Source: Triplophysa rosa
Taxonomy: Eukaryota > Chordata > Actinopteri > Cypriniformes > Nemacheilidae
Direction: 5' to 3'
NCBI RefSeq assembly: GCF_024868665.1
Contig: NC_079898.1
Location: 2,222,164-2,286,163 of the forward strand
DNA: 64,000 nucleotides
Both the position numbers and the translations under genes were made by a program. The notes beneath the pieces are model-generated. The model ran no database searches, had not been told where the DNA came from, and saw only the letters and a list, made by a program, of their open reading frames with translations. Below, piece by piece: positions 1-9,865 of this stretch (the stretch's first letter is position 1; each line of letters starts with the position of its first letter).

Positions 1-652
1 ACCTCGTTTTCATCCCAGCATGCAAATGCATTTGCTATTTAAACAATGTGGTGCAGGACGTGAAATTGAACATGGTGTCGATCTGAAACTAGCAAATAAC
101 ACTTGCGCCGAGTGTGTGATAGGGCCAAAATTGTGAACGCGGATTGCTATACATTTCAATAAATGATAAATATCAGTGTTCTAAATTAGTGATGGGAGAA
201 ACTTTAACTACTGATAGTTTACAGCCCTATTTCATGTAAAATGTAAATAAACATTGCACTTGTCATGACTTTAAAACTCCCTTACAAAAGTTAAGACATG
301 TTTCAAGTTTATTTAACCTCCAGATGAGAATCTCTGACAAAATATTGTTGTGTAAAAATGACGGGGCAGGCTGGAGCAAAGGCTGGGTTTGATAGTCTGG
401 CTTTAATTTTAGACTGGTGACAGACTTTCAAATATTTATGGAATTAGACACTGGGCAACTCCAGGACCAGAGCAAGACACTCTCATTTGTTCATGACATT
501 CTCCAGAGAATATGCTTTCCTCTTTTCTTCTCCTCATTTATTTTTTGACGCTTCTCTGTTTGTTTTTCTTTCTAAAAGCACTGGAAAAAGGATCTTTTTC
601 AAACAGTGATCTGAAAATCTTTTGTTTCATGTTCATCAGACATAACTCTCAC
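1..652. other. slit1 intron, nothing recognised
   Basis: AT-rich intron downstream of the microexon. I looked for the next slit1 exon (start of the D3 N-cap) on the minus strand and did not find it, so it must lie before position 1. No repeat family was recognised. Confidence 0.6.
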
Positions 653-676
653 CTGGCATGACGTACTGCTCTTTGG
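653..676 (-). CDS. slit1: slit1 24-nt microexon (AKEQYVMPG)
   Basis: An in-frame 24-nt exon. CC completes an alanine codon after the second cap and the exon reads AKEQYVMP plus one base of a glycine codon. Acceptor AACAG (complement of 677-681), donor GTGAGA (complement of 647-652). The corresponding human SLIT1 and SLIT2 segment is AKEQYFIPG, while SLIT3 lacks it. Because its length is a multiple of three, skipping it keeps the frame. Confidence 0.92.
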
Positions 677-909
677 CTGTTATGGAGACACAAGCAGAAA
701 GCAATGTTATCAATTTATGATGCAGTCACCCATGAAGTTAAACGTGGGACAGCTGACATGTAACCTGAAGTTGACACAATTAAATTGAATTAAATCGTAG
801 ATTCATCCAGATTCAAATGCCTACTTCCAGGTTTTAAATGACTAATATCACAGATGTAGTACTGTACTGTACTGTTCCATTGAGTTTGAAAATGAAATGA
901 CATTTTTAC

Positions 910-1073
910 CGGAGCAGCGGAACTTCTTGCTCTTGATCTGACCGATGCGTTTGTTGGCGAGACGTCTGGGACTTGTGCAGCGGGCGCCGCTGGTCTCGAT
1001 GGGGTTCGAACGCAGATAATCAGCCAACCACTTAAGATTACAGTCACAGATGAATGGATTTTGTGCTAAATGA
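910..1073 (-). CDS. slit1: slit1 exon, D2 C-terminal cysteine cap
   Basis: A 164-nt exon encoding [23 protein letters not shown], then [19 protein letters not shown] and [13 protein letters not shown]. It is highly conserved across vertebrate Slits. It ends in phase 1 at donor GTAAAA and closes D2, the Robo-binding domain. Confidence 0.97.
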
Positions 1074-1429
1074 CTGCAGTAACACACAAAACAACACCTT
1101 TTCTTTAAATCCCAGTTATGACCACAAACAAACTGAAAAGCAATCTGGCCATGAAACAAAAATCATCCCTTTCTCTTTGGAAATGACAAAACTCTGCACA
1201 TTCGAACATGTTACTAACTGGCACCGTCCCGTACACGGGACAGCTGAATTACTTCAAGATTTGGCATGTGAATTCCTAACTTATTGTGACAAACCTTATA
1301 TCGTTGGAAAGGTCTAAGTCTCTAGAATACATATTTCATCACCTTTTTATAGAATAATGTATGTAGGAAGAGCAATTGATTAATAAATGATGAGAGTATG
1401 CATAAAAAATATATATCCGTGCACGTCAA
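1074..1429. other. slit1 intron between the D2 cap exon and the Gypsy insertion
   Basis: Intron sequence with no exon and no clear repeat. The plus-strand frame that opens at 1054 is antisense to the cap exon and then runs through intron. Confidence 0.6.
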
Positions 1430-1474
1430 TGGGGAGTTGCGGTGTGGGAGTCCCAGGATCCGTAATGTCGCTCC

Positions 1475-2015
1475 TTCCATGAGTTCCGCGAGGAGATGAC
1501 CGGTCTGTTCGACAGGTCAGCCCGGGGTGATGAGGCGGCTGTTCAACTCTCCCGTGTGACTCAGGGGAGAGGCACAATTACAGACTACGCCATTCGCTTC
1601 AAGACCTTAGCCGCGGCATGCGATTGGAATACGGGAGCGTTACGTGCACGCTTTCTTGATGGCCTCAGTCCCTGCATTGCAAACGAGATCGCCACGCTAG
1701 ACCCGTCCCGGGACTTGGAGGAGCTGATCGATCTGTGCCTTCGCGTCGAGAGTCGCATCAACGCACGCCATCGGCGACACGCCTCTCCACCTTCATGGTG
1801 ATGCCACGAACCTAGCCGGGATGCCAACCGGGAGCCCAGCCGGGAAGTCAGTTCTACCCACCGTACTCAACCGGATCCGGAGCCCATTCAGGTCGGGCGG
1901 TCGCGGCTGACGCCGGCTCAGAAGCAACAGCGCCTTGTGGTGGGCCTCTGTTTTTATTGTGGAAAGGCAGGCCATCAAGTAGCTCTCTGCCCGTCAAAAG
2001 CCGACGCCCATCCGT
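1475..2015 (+). pseudogene. gag remnant with CCHC zinc knuckle
   Basis: The first frame (1496-1801) reads FREEMTGLFDRSARGDEAA and then LRARFLDGLSPCIANEIATL, the capsid-like part of a Gypsy gag. It stops at 1799-1801. A shifted frame then carries the knuckle [14 protein letters not shown] at about 1949-1990 (CX2CX4HX4C), which binds nucleic acid in active elements. The N-terminal part of gag is missing. Confidence 0.85.
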
Positions 2016-3170
2016 AGAGTGGAGAGTCCGGGTGGGCGCCATCAGTGAAACCTCTTCAATTCCTTGTACCCTGCTACCTTGTCGCCTCATCTTCGACTCC
2101 ATTACTCACATGGGAATGGCTCTCATCGACTCTGGGGCGGAGGGCAACTTCCTTGACGGGGCCATGGCTCGGAAGTGGGGGATTCCCATCCTTCCCTTAC
2201 ATCCTCCTATCTCAGCCGTGACGCTGACGGGACTGCCACTATCCACTGTCGCCCACATCACTCCTCACGTAAGCCTTTTTCTGTCGGGTAATCATTGTGA
2301 GAAGATTAGGTTGTACATCCTCGATTCCCCCACAACCCCTCTGGTATTAGGGCATCCGTGGTTGTCACAGCATAATCCTCATATTGATTGGGTGAGCACG
2401 TCTATCCTATCGTGGAGCCCTGCTTGTCATGTGTCTTGTCTTGGTCCTGCTCCCTCTCCTGTCTCTGTGTCTCCTGTCTTGCAGGTGGTTGTCGCCGACT
2501 TGGCCGGGGTCCCGGTGGAGTACCACGATCTGCGATCCGTGTTCAGCAAGTCCCGGGCCATGTCTCTTCCTCCGCATCGGCCTTACGACTGCGCCATTGA
2601 CCTACTCCCAGGCGCTTCTCCGCCCAAGGGTTGGTTATTTTCCCTTTCCGGTCCTGAACGAGAGGCCATGGACAAGTACATTCGGGAATCCCTTAATGCC
2701 GGGCTCATCTGTTCCTCCTCTTTGCCGGCCGGTGCGGGTTTCTTCTTCGTACAGAAGAGGGATGGCTCCCTACGCCCTTGTATTGACTATCGAGGTTTAA
2801 ACGAGATTACTGTTAAGAATAAATACCCCTTGCCTTTAATGTCGTCTGCCTTTGAATTATTACAGGGAGCTCGGGTCTTTACCAAGCTAGACCTCCGCAA
2901 CGCCTACCATCTGGTCCATATCCGCAAGGGGGACGAGTGGAAGACGGCCTTTAATACTCCATCGGGACATTATGAGTATTTGGTGCTTCCATTCGGGCTG
3001 ACCAATGCTCCGGGCGTTTTCCAGAGCCTCATCAATGATGTGTTGGGGGACATGATTAATCGCTTTGTTTTTGTGTACCTGGATGACATTCTGATTCCCC
3101 CCCTCTCTCCAGGAACACACCCAACATGTCAGCGAGGTTCTCCGGCGCCTTCTTGAGAATCAATTATTTG
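2013..3170 (+). pseudogene. Gypsy protease and reverse transcriptase
   Basis: A long open stretch. The protease active site [10 protein letters not shown] lies near 2136-2165, followed by [16 protein letters not shown]. The RT part includes [38 protein letters not shown] and the catalytic FVYLDDIL near 3067-3090. The frame is lost just after YLDDIL at a run of cytosines (3100-3106) and ends at 3156. Synthesis would stop before the RT thumb and RNase H. Confidence 0.9.
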
Positions 3171-3965
3171 TCAAAGCGGAGAAGTGCGACTTCCACTCCG
3201 ATACGGTTTCGTTCCTGGGCCATGTAATTTCTCCCCGAGGCGTTGGACCGGACGACGCTAAGATCAAGGCTGTCACCTCATGGCCTGTTCCCAACTCTCG
3301 TAAGGCATTGCAGCGGTTCCTGGGGTTCGCCAACTTTTAGGCGGTTCATCCGGGGATTTGGTCAAGTGGCCGCACCGCTCACAGCATTGACCTCCATCAA
3401 GGTCCCGTTCTCCTGGAACCCACTCGCACAGGTAGCCTTTGATAAACTCAAGTCCCGATTTGTCTTTGCACCTGTGCTCTGTTTTCCAGATCCCGAGCGC
3501 CTGTTTATTGTCGAGGTCGATGCTTCCGATGTCGGCGCGGTCTTGTCCCAATGTGCCAGTCATGATGGGAAGGTGCATCCTTGCGCCTTTTTCTCGCATC
3601 GCCTCAGTCCTGCTGAATGAAATTACGATATCGGTAATAGAGAGCTGCTGGCGGTCATGATGGGAAGGTGCATCCTTGCGCCTTTTTCTCGCATCGCCTC
3701 AGTCCTGCTGAATGAAATTACGATATCGGTAATAGAGAGCTGCTGGCGGTTCGCCTGGCCTTCGGTGAGTGGCGCCACTGGTTGGAGGGGTCGATACAGC
3801 CGTTCTTGGTCTGGACGGACCATAAGAATTTAGAATATGTCCGTTCAGCCAAGAGGTTGAACCCACGTCAGGCCCGCTGGGCGCTATTCTTTGGCAGGTT
3901 CAACTTCACCCTGTCGTACCGGCCCGGTTCCAAGAACACCAAGCCAGACACTCTCTCCCGCCTGT
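3157..3965 (+). pseudogene. Gypsy RNase H, frameshifted, with internal 95-bp duplication
   Basis: The shifted frame carries LGFANF, then a stop, then [14 protein letters not shown] and the RNase H start [15 protein letters not shown] near 3510-3550. Copies 3561-3655 and 3656-3750 repeat the same 95 bases, which adds a frameshift. RNase H resumes near 3790 with WTDHKNLEYVRSAKRLNPR and ends in SYRPGSKNTKPDTLSR. Confidence 0.88.
3561..3750 (+). repeat. 95-bp direct tandem duplication inside RNase H
   Basis: The segment starting CATGATGGGAAGGTGC at 3561 is repeated at 3656 after GCTGCTGGCGGT, and both copies appear identical. The length is not a multiple of three. Confidence 0.93.
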
Positions 3966-4790
3966 TCGAGAACCCAGGCAGAGAGGAGTCCATCGACCCA
4001 ATCCTCCCTAGGGAGAGGGTAGTCGGAGCTCTCGCCTGGGAGGTCGATCAGCGAGTAGCGGAGGCCGGTCACAGGGTGCAAGTGCCAGGGGAGTGCCTGG
4101 CGGGTCAGCTGTTCGTCCCTCCTCCGCTTCGCCCGGAGGTGCTTCAGTGGTGTCATTCCTCCAGGTTGGCCGGCCATCCAGGGGTTAAGGGGACCATGGC
4201 GTACGTACGTCAGAGGTTTTGGTGGCCATCGGCCCTCGTCGATGTCAGACAGTTCGTGTTGGCTTGCCTGGTCTGTGCTCAGAGCAAGACCTCCCGCCGT
4301 CCACCAGCAGGTCTGCTTCGGCCCCTCTCCATTCCTTCTCGGCCCTGGTCTAAACATCGCCTTGGACTTCGTCACTGGCCTTCCCCCGTCAAGAGGTAAC
4401 ACCGTCATTCTCATGGTGGTGGACCGATTCTCCAAGGTGGACCATTTTATCCCTCTTCCCAAGCTCCCCTCAGCCCGGGAGATGTCCCAACTGATGGTGG
4501 ATCATGTCTTCTGCCTCCACGGCCTTGCGGTCGATGTGGTCTCAGATAGGGGTCCTCAGTTCACCTCCCGGTTCTGGAAAGAGTTCTGTAGACAGCTCGG
4601 GGCCACTACGAGTCTGTCCTCAGGCTTCCACCCCCAGACCAATGGACAGTGCGAGCGAGCCAACCAGGAACTCGGTAAGAGACTCCGCTGTCTGACATCC
4701 AACAATCCCAGCTCCTGGAGCCAACAGCTCTCTTGGGTGGAATATTCCCACAACTCCCTTCCCGCCTCGTCCACAGGTATGTCTCCATTT
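3966..4790 (+). pseudogene. Gypsy integrase
   Basis: The zinc-binding part reads HSSRLAGHPGVKGT and CLVCAQSK (HHCC) near 4150-4285. The frame then shifts near 4340. The catalytic core continues in frame 4242-5093 with NIALDFVTGLPPS (first Asp), VVSDRGPQFTSRFW (second Asp) and SGFHPQTNGQCERANQEL (Glu region). The core looks intact but is not in frame with the N-terminal domain. Confidence 0.9.
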
Positions 4791-5389
4791 GAGTGTGCTC
4801 TTGGTTATCAGCCTCCTCTGTTTCCCCTCACGAACTCGACGCTGCGGTTCCTTCAGCTCAGGCCTTCGTCCAACGGTGTCGCCGGACCTGGACGAGGGCC
4901 AGAGAGTTTTTGGCCCGGACCTCCCAGAGAACCAAAGCAGCGGCCGACCGTCACAGGATCTCGGCCCCCGCCTATGTGTGCGGTCAGCGGGTATGGCTTT
5001 CCTCCAAGGACCTGCCTCTCCGGGTGCCATCTCGCAAGCTGGCTCCCAGGTTCATTGGGCCATTCCGCGTCGCCAAGGTGGTCAATCCGGTGACCGTACA
5101 GCTCAAGCTTCCCCCTACTCTTGGTCGAGTGCACCCTGTATTTCATGTCTCCAGGGTCAAGCCTGTAGTCACGTCTCATCTTAATCCTGCCAGCTCTCGG
5201 CCCACTCCCCCCCTCCCCCTCCCCCGCGACCAGTGGACGGTATCCCGGCGTACACTGTCAAGAGACTGCTGGATGTCCGCCGCCGTGGTAGGGGTTTCCG
5301 ATATCTGGTGGACTGGGAGGGTTATGGCGCAGAAGAAAGGTCATGCTGGATCGGTCGTTGATCGTGGACTTCCACCGGAGACGAGATGA
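4791..5389 (+). pseudogene. Gypsy integrase C-terminal region and chromodomain-like tail
   Basis: The frame beginning 4793 reads [38 protein letters not shown] and [15 protein letters not shown], the usual C-terminal integrase segment of chromoviruses. After another shift, 5244-5330 reads [20 protein letters not shown] followed by DWEGYGAEE, a chromodomain-type end. It is followed directly by the polypurine tract at 5419-5429. Confidence 0.85.
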
Positions 5390-5431
5390 GCACCCTCCCT
5401 TAGCGCCTAGGGGCGCTGGTGGGGGGGGTAC

Positions 5432-6285
5432 TGTCATGGCCCGGGTCGGGGTGATCACCTTCTTGTGGGTTTTGTTTATTGTCGAGCGTGTGGCTGGTGG
5501 CCAACTGCACGCTCGGTGTCTACGTCATTCTCCCCGCCCTCGTGTCTCTGTCTAGGATTTCATTTGCACTGGTGATTTTCCACTCAGCTCTCACACTCCT
5601 GCCGACACTCATCTCATTAAGACCGCTTGTTCTCGTAATGGCCCCACACCTGTCCGCTATTCCCACCTCGTTTTGTTCCCTTTATAATTCCTCTGTGTCT
5701 CTTGTCTAGTGTCTGACCGTTGCATGTTGTGTAGCCAGTTTCAGACTGACCCAGGTGTAGCTGTGGCTCGCCTGTAGTTTTGTATTTCTTGCTAGACCTA
5801 GTCTTAGCCTAGCCTCTGTCCTAGCCACAGTTCTAGTCCTAGCGCTTACCACAATCCTAGTTATTTGGACTTACTTCCCCACGCTCGTCTCTGACGACTT
5901 CAGAGCACTCTAGCTTTCGTCCTGTTTCCTTCACTCTCCTTGGCTTGCTTCCTGTCTCCACAGCTCCTGTTGGCGTCTCGGAAGTCGACTCTCTTCACCA
6001 TCCGGCTCTACGCAGTGATCATTCACGCCGCGTATCCCACGGGCACGGACTTCCCTCACCTCGGGAGGCTCGGGTCGAGATTACTCCCCGCACCCCAGTT
6101 ACAGTCACTTTCGCCCTGCGGTGGACCTACTACGCCCTTCGGGATCTTCTTGTCCAGTGGACTCTTCTTTCCAGACCCGCGGTCTGGAGTGGTCGCTGTT
6201 TGGTGTTGTGGATTATTGACTCTTTCTCAATAAACACCTTGTTATCTCCGCAATTGGGTCTCCTGTTTGTGAGTCGACCATGACA
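5432..6285 (+). repeat. 3' LTR of the Gypsy element (854 bp)
   Basis: It begins TGTCATGG, directly after a GGTGGGGGGGGTAC purine tract, and ends CCATGACA, forming an inverted terminal pair. A polyadenylation-type AATAAA lies at about 6230. No matching 5' LTR occurs upstream. Confidence 0.9.
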
Positions 6286-6479
6286 AAAAAATTCTTGAGT
6301 TACAAGGATTTTTGTTGCAACACTGCATTTTCATGTGTAGGCTCAAAAAGGGCAGTGCCAGTTAAGAGGTTAAAAATTGTTAAACAAAGCTGTTAGCAGA
6401 AACCAGAGGGGGAACAAGAGTTTGCGTTCCAGAGACATGATAAATCTTGCCTTTAGGGGTGTTCTCTAATGTCACAATT

Positions 6480-6581
6480 CTTCAAAATACCGTATCATCT
6501 TTTGACGTCACAGGTTTGAAATGACAAGAGGGTGAGTAAAGGATGACAGAAATTTCCTTTTTGGGTGAACTATCACTTTAA
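6480..6581 (+). repeat. MITE end fragment (Angel-like)
   Basis: It ends with GGGTGAGTAAAGGATGACAG followed by TTTTTGGGTGAACTATCACTTTAA. This is the right end of a short palindromic MITE common in cyprinids, and only one end is present. Relatives lie at about 10950-11200, 43432-43732 and 61540-61720. Confidence 0.75.
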
Positions 6582-6704
6582 CAACCAGTGTCCAGTGTTT
6601 CACATTTCGATATGAACTACAAAATGGAATAGCGCATACATGCGTGGCTTGAGACAGACCTCTATGTGATGTAACATGGATGATTGTGATATTTTTGTAC
6701 TTAC

Positions 6705-6848
6705 AGTGTCTGAATTGCTCGCAATGAGGTGAAGGTGCCCTTGGCCAAAGTTTGGATTTTGTTGTCATATAAAGACAGCAGCGAGAGATTTTGCAAGTCC
6801 TGAAACGTGTTTTCTCTCAGACAGTGGATCTTGTTGGCATTCAACAGG
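6705..6848 (-). CDS. slit1: slit1 exon, two D2 LRRs in one 144-nt exon
   Basis: A 144-nt exon holding two consecutive repeats, [18 protein letters not shown] and [18 protein letters not shown], then RAIQTL. It is exactly twice the usual 72 nt with no intron between the repeats. Acceptor TTTAG, donor GTAAGT. Confidence 0.96.
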
Positions 6849-7190
6849 CTAAAGACGAGAGACAGACCAAAAAGAGAGAGTTATGACTTTAGAATTTGGA
6901 ATTGCATCAAGCCACAGTGATCATGAATGTTGAGTCGGTCTGACAATGCACTGATTCTCCCCATAGAATAGATCACGATGGAGAAAAATGACACATGTTG
7001 TCTCAGTTTGTAGAGTCTGAGATGACAGTAATCACATTTGTTTTCATGCAGATGTCTTGTAAAGTTTTCCCCCCAGCTTAACAATGGTGGAAAGGATGAG
7101 GAAAGGAAATCCTTAAGTATGGCATAAACGAGTAGTCTTGTGATCGATGAACTCGTCCTCTCTTTCTCTCTCTATCTCTCCCGACCTATT

Positions 7191-7396
7191 GGGGCAGTTT
7201 CCCGGACAGGGATTAGACTAGTAGACTAAAATAAATGTAAGAGCTGCTCAAACTGACTTGCACTGACATATCTTAAAGTACGTCAGTACACAAGTCGTGT
7301 TTTTAGTAAGGCATGTTTGTTAAAACTACATACATTTCCTAATTAAACTAAGTCATAGTCCTGGCTTAAGCTAATTCCTGTCCGGGAAACCACCCT
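7191..7396. repeat. MITE with GTTTCCCGGACAGG inverted ends
   Basis: The left end GTTTCCCGGACAGGGATTAG is mirrored at the right end by GCTAATTCCTGTCCGGGAAAC. About 205 bp, no coding potential. A TC-rich tract (7157-7185) lies just before it. The family is not identified. Confidence 0.8.
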
Positions 7397-7419
7397 GTTG
7401 TGTATCTGGTAGACGAATT

Positions 7420-8870
7420 GTCGATAACTTTACTTTTGTTGGGGGTGTTTGAGATATTGTCAAGAACCTCAACTTGGATTTTGGTCTCGTGTCACTGGAC
7501 CAAGAAAAGGCTTTTCACCAAGTTGAGTACAATTATCTATGGGATTTTTTAGTTCCTATTTTATTTTTACATTTAATGTTTGTACAGTGATGTTGAGAGT
7601 ATATTAAAAGTTAATAGGGACTTATGTGCCCCTATAACGTTTTTAGGTGTCCGGCAGGGGTGCGCCTTGTCTGGTATACGCTTTACTCTTTAGCAATTGA
7701 GCCTCTTTTAAATATGTTGGGAACAGAGTTGTATGGACTGCATATTCCACATCGAAACGGTTGTACAAAAAAACTTTGATGGGGACGTCTGTGATAAATG
7801 GAAATTCTTGTCAGCACCCATAGCCCTGTGGTTAGCGCGCCGACATGTCACAGCAACGCAAGTTCCATTCCTGTCTCGATGGTCCTTTGCTCCCCTATCT
7901 CTGCCCAACGCTTTCATGTCTGCTCTCCACTGTCCTGTCCCAATAAAGGCAAAAGCACCTCAAATAAAACCTAAAAAAGGAAATTCTTGCTTCAAGAAAA
8001 TGTCATATAGGGGGCGTATATTGATCATCAATAATCTGCTTGCTTCTTCTCTCTGACGTCAATTAGCTTGTGTTGATCCTCCACCCATTTTTTGGGCAAG
8101 TTCGGTCAACTCTGATTGATTTTTGGGGGGGATAAACTGCACTGGGTCCCAAAAGCTACCAATCTTTTTAAAGTTTGGACTTAATTCACTGTGCAAAGAC
8201 TAAGTAGCACAGTTTCCTTGCACTGGTTAATACAAGAACCTTTAGTTCATTGTTCTCGAATGGACATATCTCATTAAACTAATTTTGTTTGACACCAATT
8301 GGTTCAGAGCCAGATTCTGGAAAAGGAATGTATAAAAGCTGTGTCAAATCTCTGAACAAAATAATAAAGTGGACACTCCCTGAGATGGAGGAGGGTGCAA
8401 AACCACAATGGAGAGCTTTAGATCACGTCACCATTACCTACAAAGGTTTGAGACTTGCAGTGGAGAATTTTACATGGCGCAATTGCAGTTAACACTTTTA
8501 TCTCTGTTTTAAACCCTGTTGGTCACGGATGTCCTTTTTGTCTGCAAAGAAAATATGTGTTCCATGCTCTTATGCAATGTTTGAGACTTGAGGCTTTGTT
8601 TAATGCTTTACAGTTTTTATTTTATTTTGAAACTTTTTCTATTCAAATTTTTATTTGTGGTTTTAAATATGTTTAGAGACAACGATTCAAATGTCAACTT
8701 GAGATTTTTGTTGCACATTTACAGAACTAGGGAGCAAAAAAAGTAATTGCTTTTTGTTACTTTAAAGCCATAACTGATCTTGATCCCAATGAGTTGATGT
8801 GGTGCTATAGGGGGGCTTTGAGTGAGGTAATTGAGGAAAACTTGTTTTTTTGCCCCCATTCTGAGATAAT
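7420..8870 (+). mobile_element. Tx1-type (L1-clade) LINE fragment, degenerate
   Basis: Broken plus-strand translation shows RT blocks of the L1/Tx1 group: VSLDQEKAFHQVEYNYLW near 7483-7540, then a block like GVRQGC..SG near 7645-7700. The C-terminal part shows DKLHWVPK near 8131-8155 and a cysteine-histidine pattern CPFCLQRKYVFHALMQC near 8530-8582. Stops and shifts are frequent. A SINE is inserted at 7811-7978. Confidence 0.75.
7811..7978 (+). mobile_element. tRNA-derived SINE nested in the LINE
   Basis: About 168 bp flanked by the perfect 11-bp direct repeat GGAAATTCTTG (7800-7810 and 7979-7989). The head resembles a tRNA promoter (CTGTGGTTAGCGCGCC as A-box-like, AAGTTCCATTCCTG as B-box-like). 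The tail carries AATAAA and ends A-rich. Removing it restores the flanking LINE text. Confidence 0.85.
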
Positions 8871-8958
8871 TTTGTATCTTTTCATTTTTTCTCATTTTTT
8901 TTGTTTTTGTGTTGATTGACAATGTATTATTATTTGTAAGGGTTTTTGAACTCGCTCG

Positions 8959-9007
8959 CACGCACACACACACACACACACACACACAAGCACGCACGCA
9001 CGCACAT

Positions 9008-9039
<32 letters not shown>

Positions 9040-9080
9040 ACACACACACACGCACGCACGCACACACACACACACACACT
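8959..9080. repeat. Compound (CA)n/(CG)n microsatellite
   Basis: Alternating purine-pyrimidine tract of CA with CGCG and GCAC interruptions, ending four bases before the slit1 exon at 9084. Open frames of repeating His-Thr or Val-Cys-Val on either strand are artefacts. Confidence 0.98.
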
Positions 9081-9083
9081 CAC

Positions 9084-9155
9084 AGCAGCTGAAGGGTGTA
9101 GAGTCCGTCAAACACTCCTCTGCGCAGATCAGTGATCTTGTTTCCATACAGAACC
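9084..9155 (-). CDS. slit1: slit1 exon, D2 LRR with a CA/TG microsatellite at its donor
   Basis: A 72-nt exon encoding [18 protein letters not shown], then YTLQLL. Acceptor CCCAG. On the minus strand the donor GTGAGTG runs straight into a long TG/CG repeat (8959-9080), so the 5' splice site is embedded in the start of a microsatellite. Confidence 0.96.
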
Positions 9156-9700
9156 CTGGGAATTAGAGAGACATTCAATATTAAACCAAACGCACATACC
9201 GTTCCTGAAAATCATTAAGGCTACAAGATCTGAACACAACACAGCTGAGCACCAAACCTGGAGTCTATACTAAAACACACACTTCTGTTGATTCACAATG
9301 AAACAAACATTTCTGCTAGACAACTATCTTGCATGTCTTCTACTTTTCTTTATTTGTCTTGGAATGTCAGGAGGAGTTTTCAAACTTTTTGTCATCTGAA
9401 CCACTTTTGACCTGAGCTAAATTATTTACTTGAAGCACCACCTGAGAAGTAACTATTTCAACAATTTAATAGCACATTTACATGCTAATCTTCAAAAACA
9501 TTTCTTTTGATCTGTTTTAACATTTTATTATTATTTATAAAAAATGTAAGTTACTCAATGTTAACAACTAAATACAAACATGTTTACATTCAGTGCTGTG
9601 CTGTGCTGTTGGTACTCACTACCACTAGCTTAAAATGTCAAAACAATTATTCATTGTCACAGCTGTCAGCTGAAGTGCCCTCATGCTCCACCAGAGGGCA
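9156..9700. other. slit1 intron, nothing recognised
   Basis: AT-rich intron with no exon and no clear repeat, apart from a short palindromic segment near 9675-9705 (GAAGTGCCCTC and GAGGGCACTCC). Confidence 0.5.
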
Positions 9701-9724
9701 CTCCCCTCATCGGCTGGACTGCCA

Positions 9725-9865
9725 TTATCACACGTTCCCTTGAGCAAGGCACCTAACCCCTATTAGCCCCCCGGGCGCTGCAGTAATAACTGGCCACTGC
9801 TCTGGGTGTATGTGTGTTCACCACTTGCAGTGCGTGTGTTCACTACTCACTGGTAGTGGTTTTGG
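9725..9865 (+). repeat. SINE-like fragment
   Basis: Contains CCTTGAGCAAGGCACCTAAC, CCCCGGGCGCTGCAGTAA and a TG-rich tail of GTGTGTTCACCAC type. This conserved segment is shared by fish V-SINE-like elements. No tRNA head or target duplication was found. Confidence 0.65.

Larger units (their letters stand above)
1430..6285 (+). mobile_element. Ty3/Gypsy chromovirus (sushi-like), 5'-truncated, with 3' LTR
   Basis: In order on the plus strand: gag remnant, CCHC knuckle, aspartic protease, reverse transcriptase, RNase H, integrase, chromodomain-like tail, G-rich polypurine tract and a complete 3' LTR. This order is that of Ty3/Gypsy chromoviruses, of which sushi is the usual fish representative. 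No 5' LTR or start of gag is visible and the element begins abruptly near 1430-1440. The pol frame is broken by indels, a stop at 3338-3340 and a 95-bp tandem duplication. It sits antisense to slit1 and fills most of the intron between 1073 and 6705. Confidence 0.93.

Noticed and set aside
1..909. miR-218 in a slit intron
   Set aside because: SLIT2 and SLIT3 host miR-218 in the corresponding region. I looked for its mature sequence and complement here and elsewhere in the window and saw none, which fits SLIT1.
2388..2800. Cysteine-rich and Leu-rich frames overlapping Gypsy pol
   Set aside because: They are out-of-frame shadows of the protease-RT frame.
8719..9166. Open frames of His-Thr or Val-Cys-Val repeats on both strands
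   Set aside because: They are translations of the CA/CG microsatellite and have no coding value. The same applies to 36234-36553.
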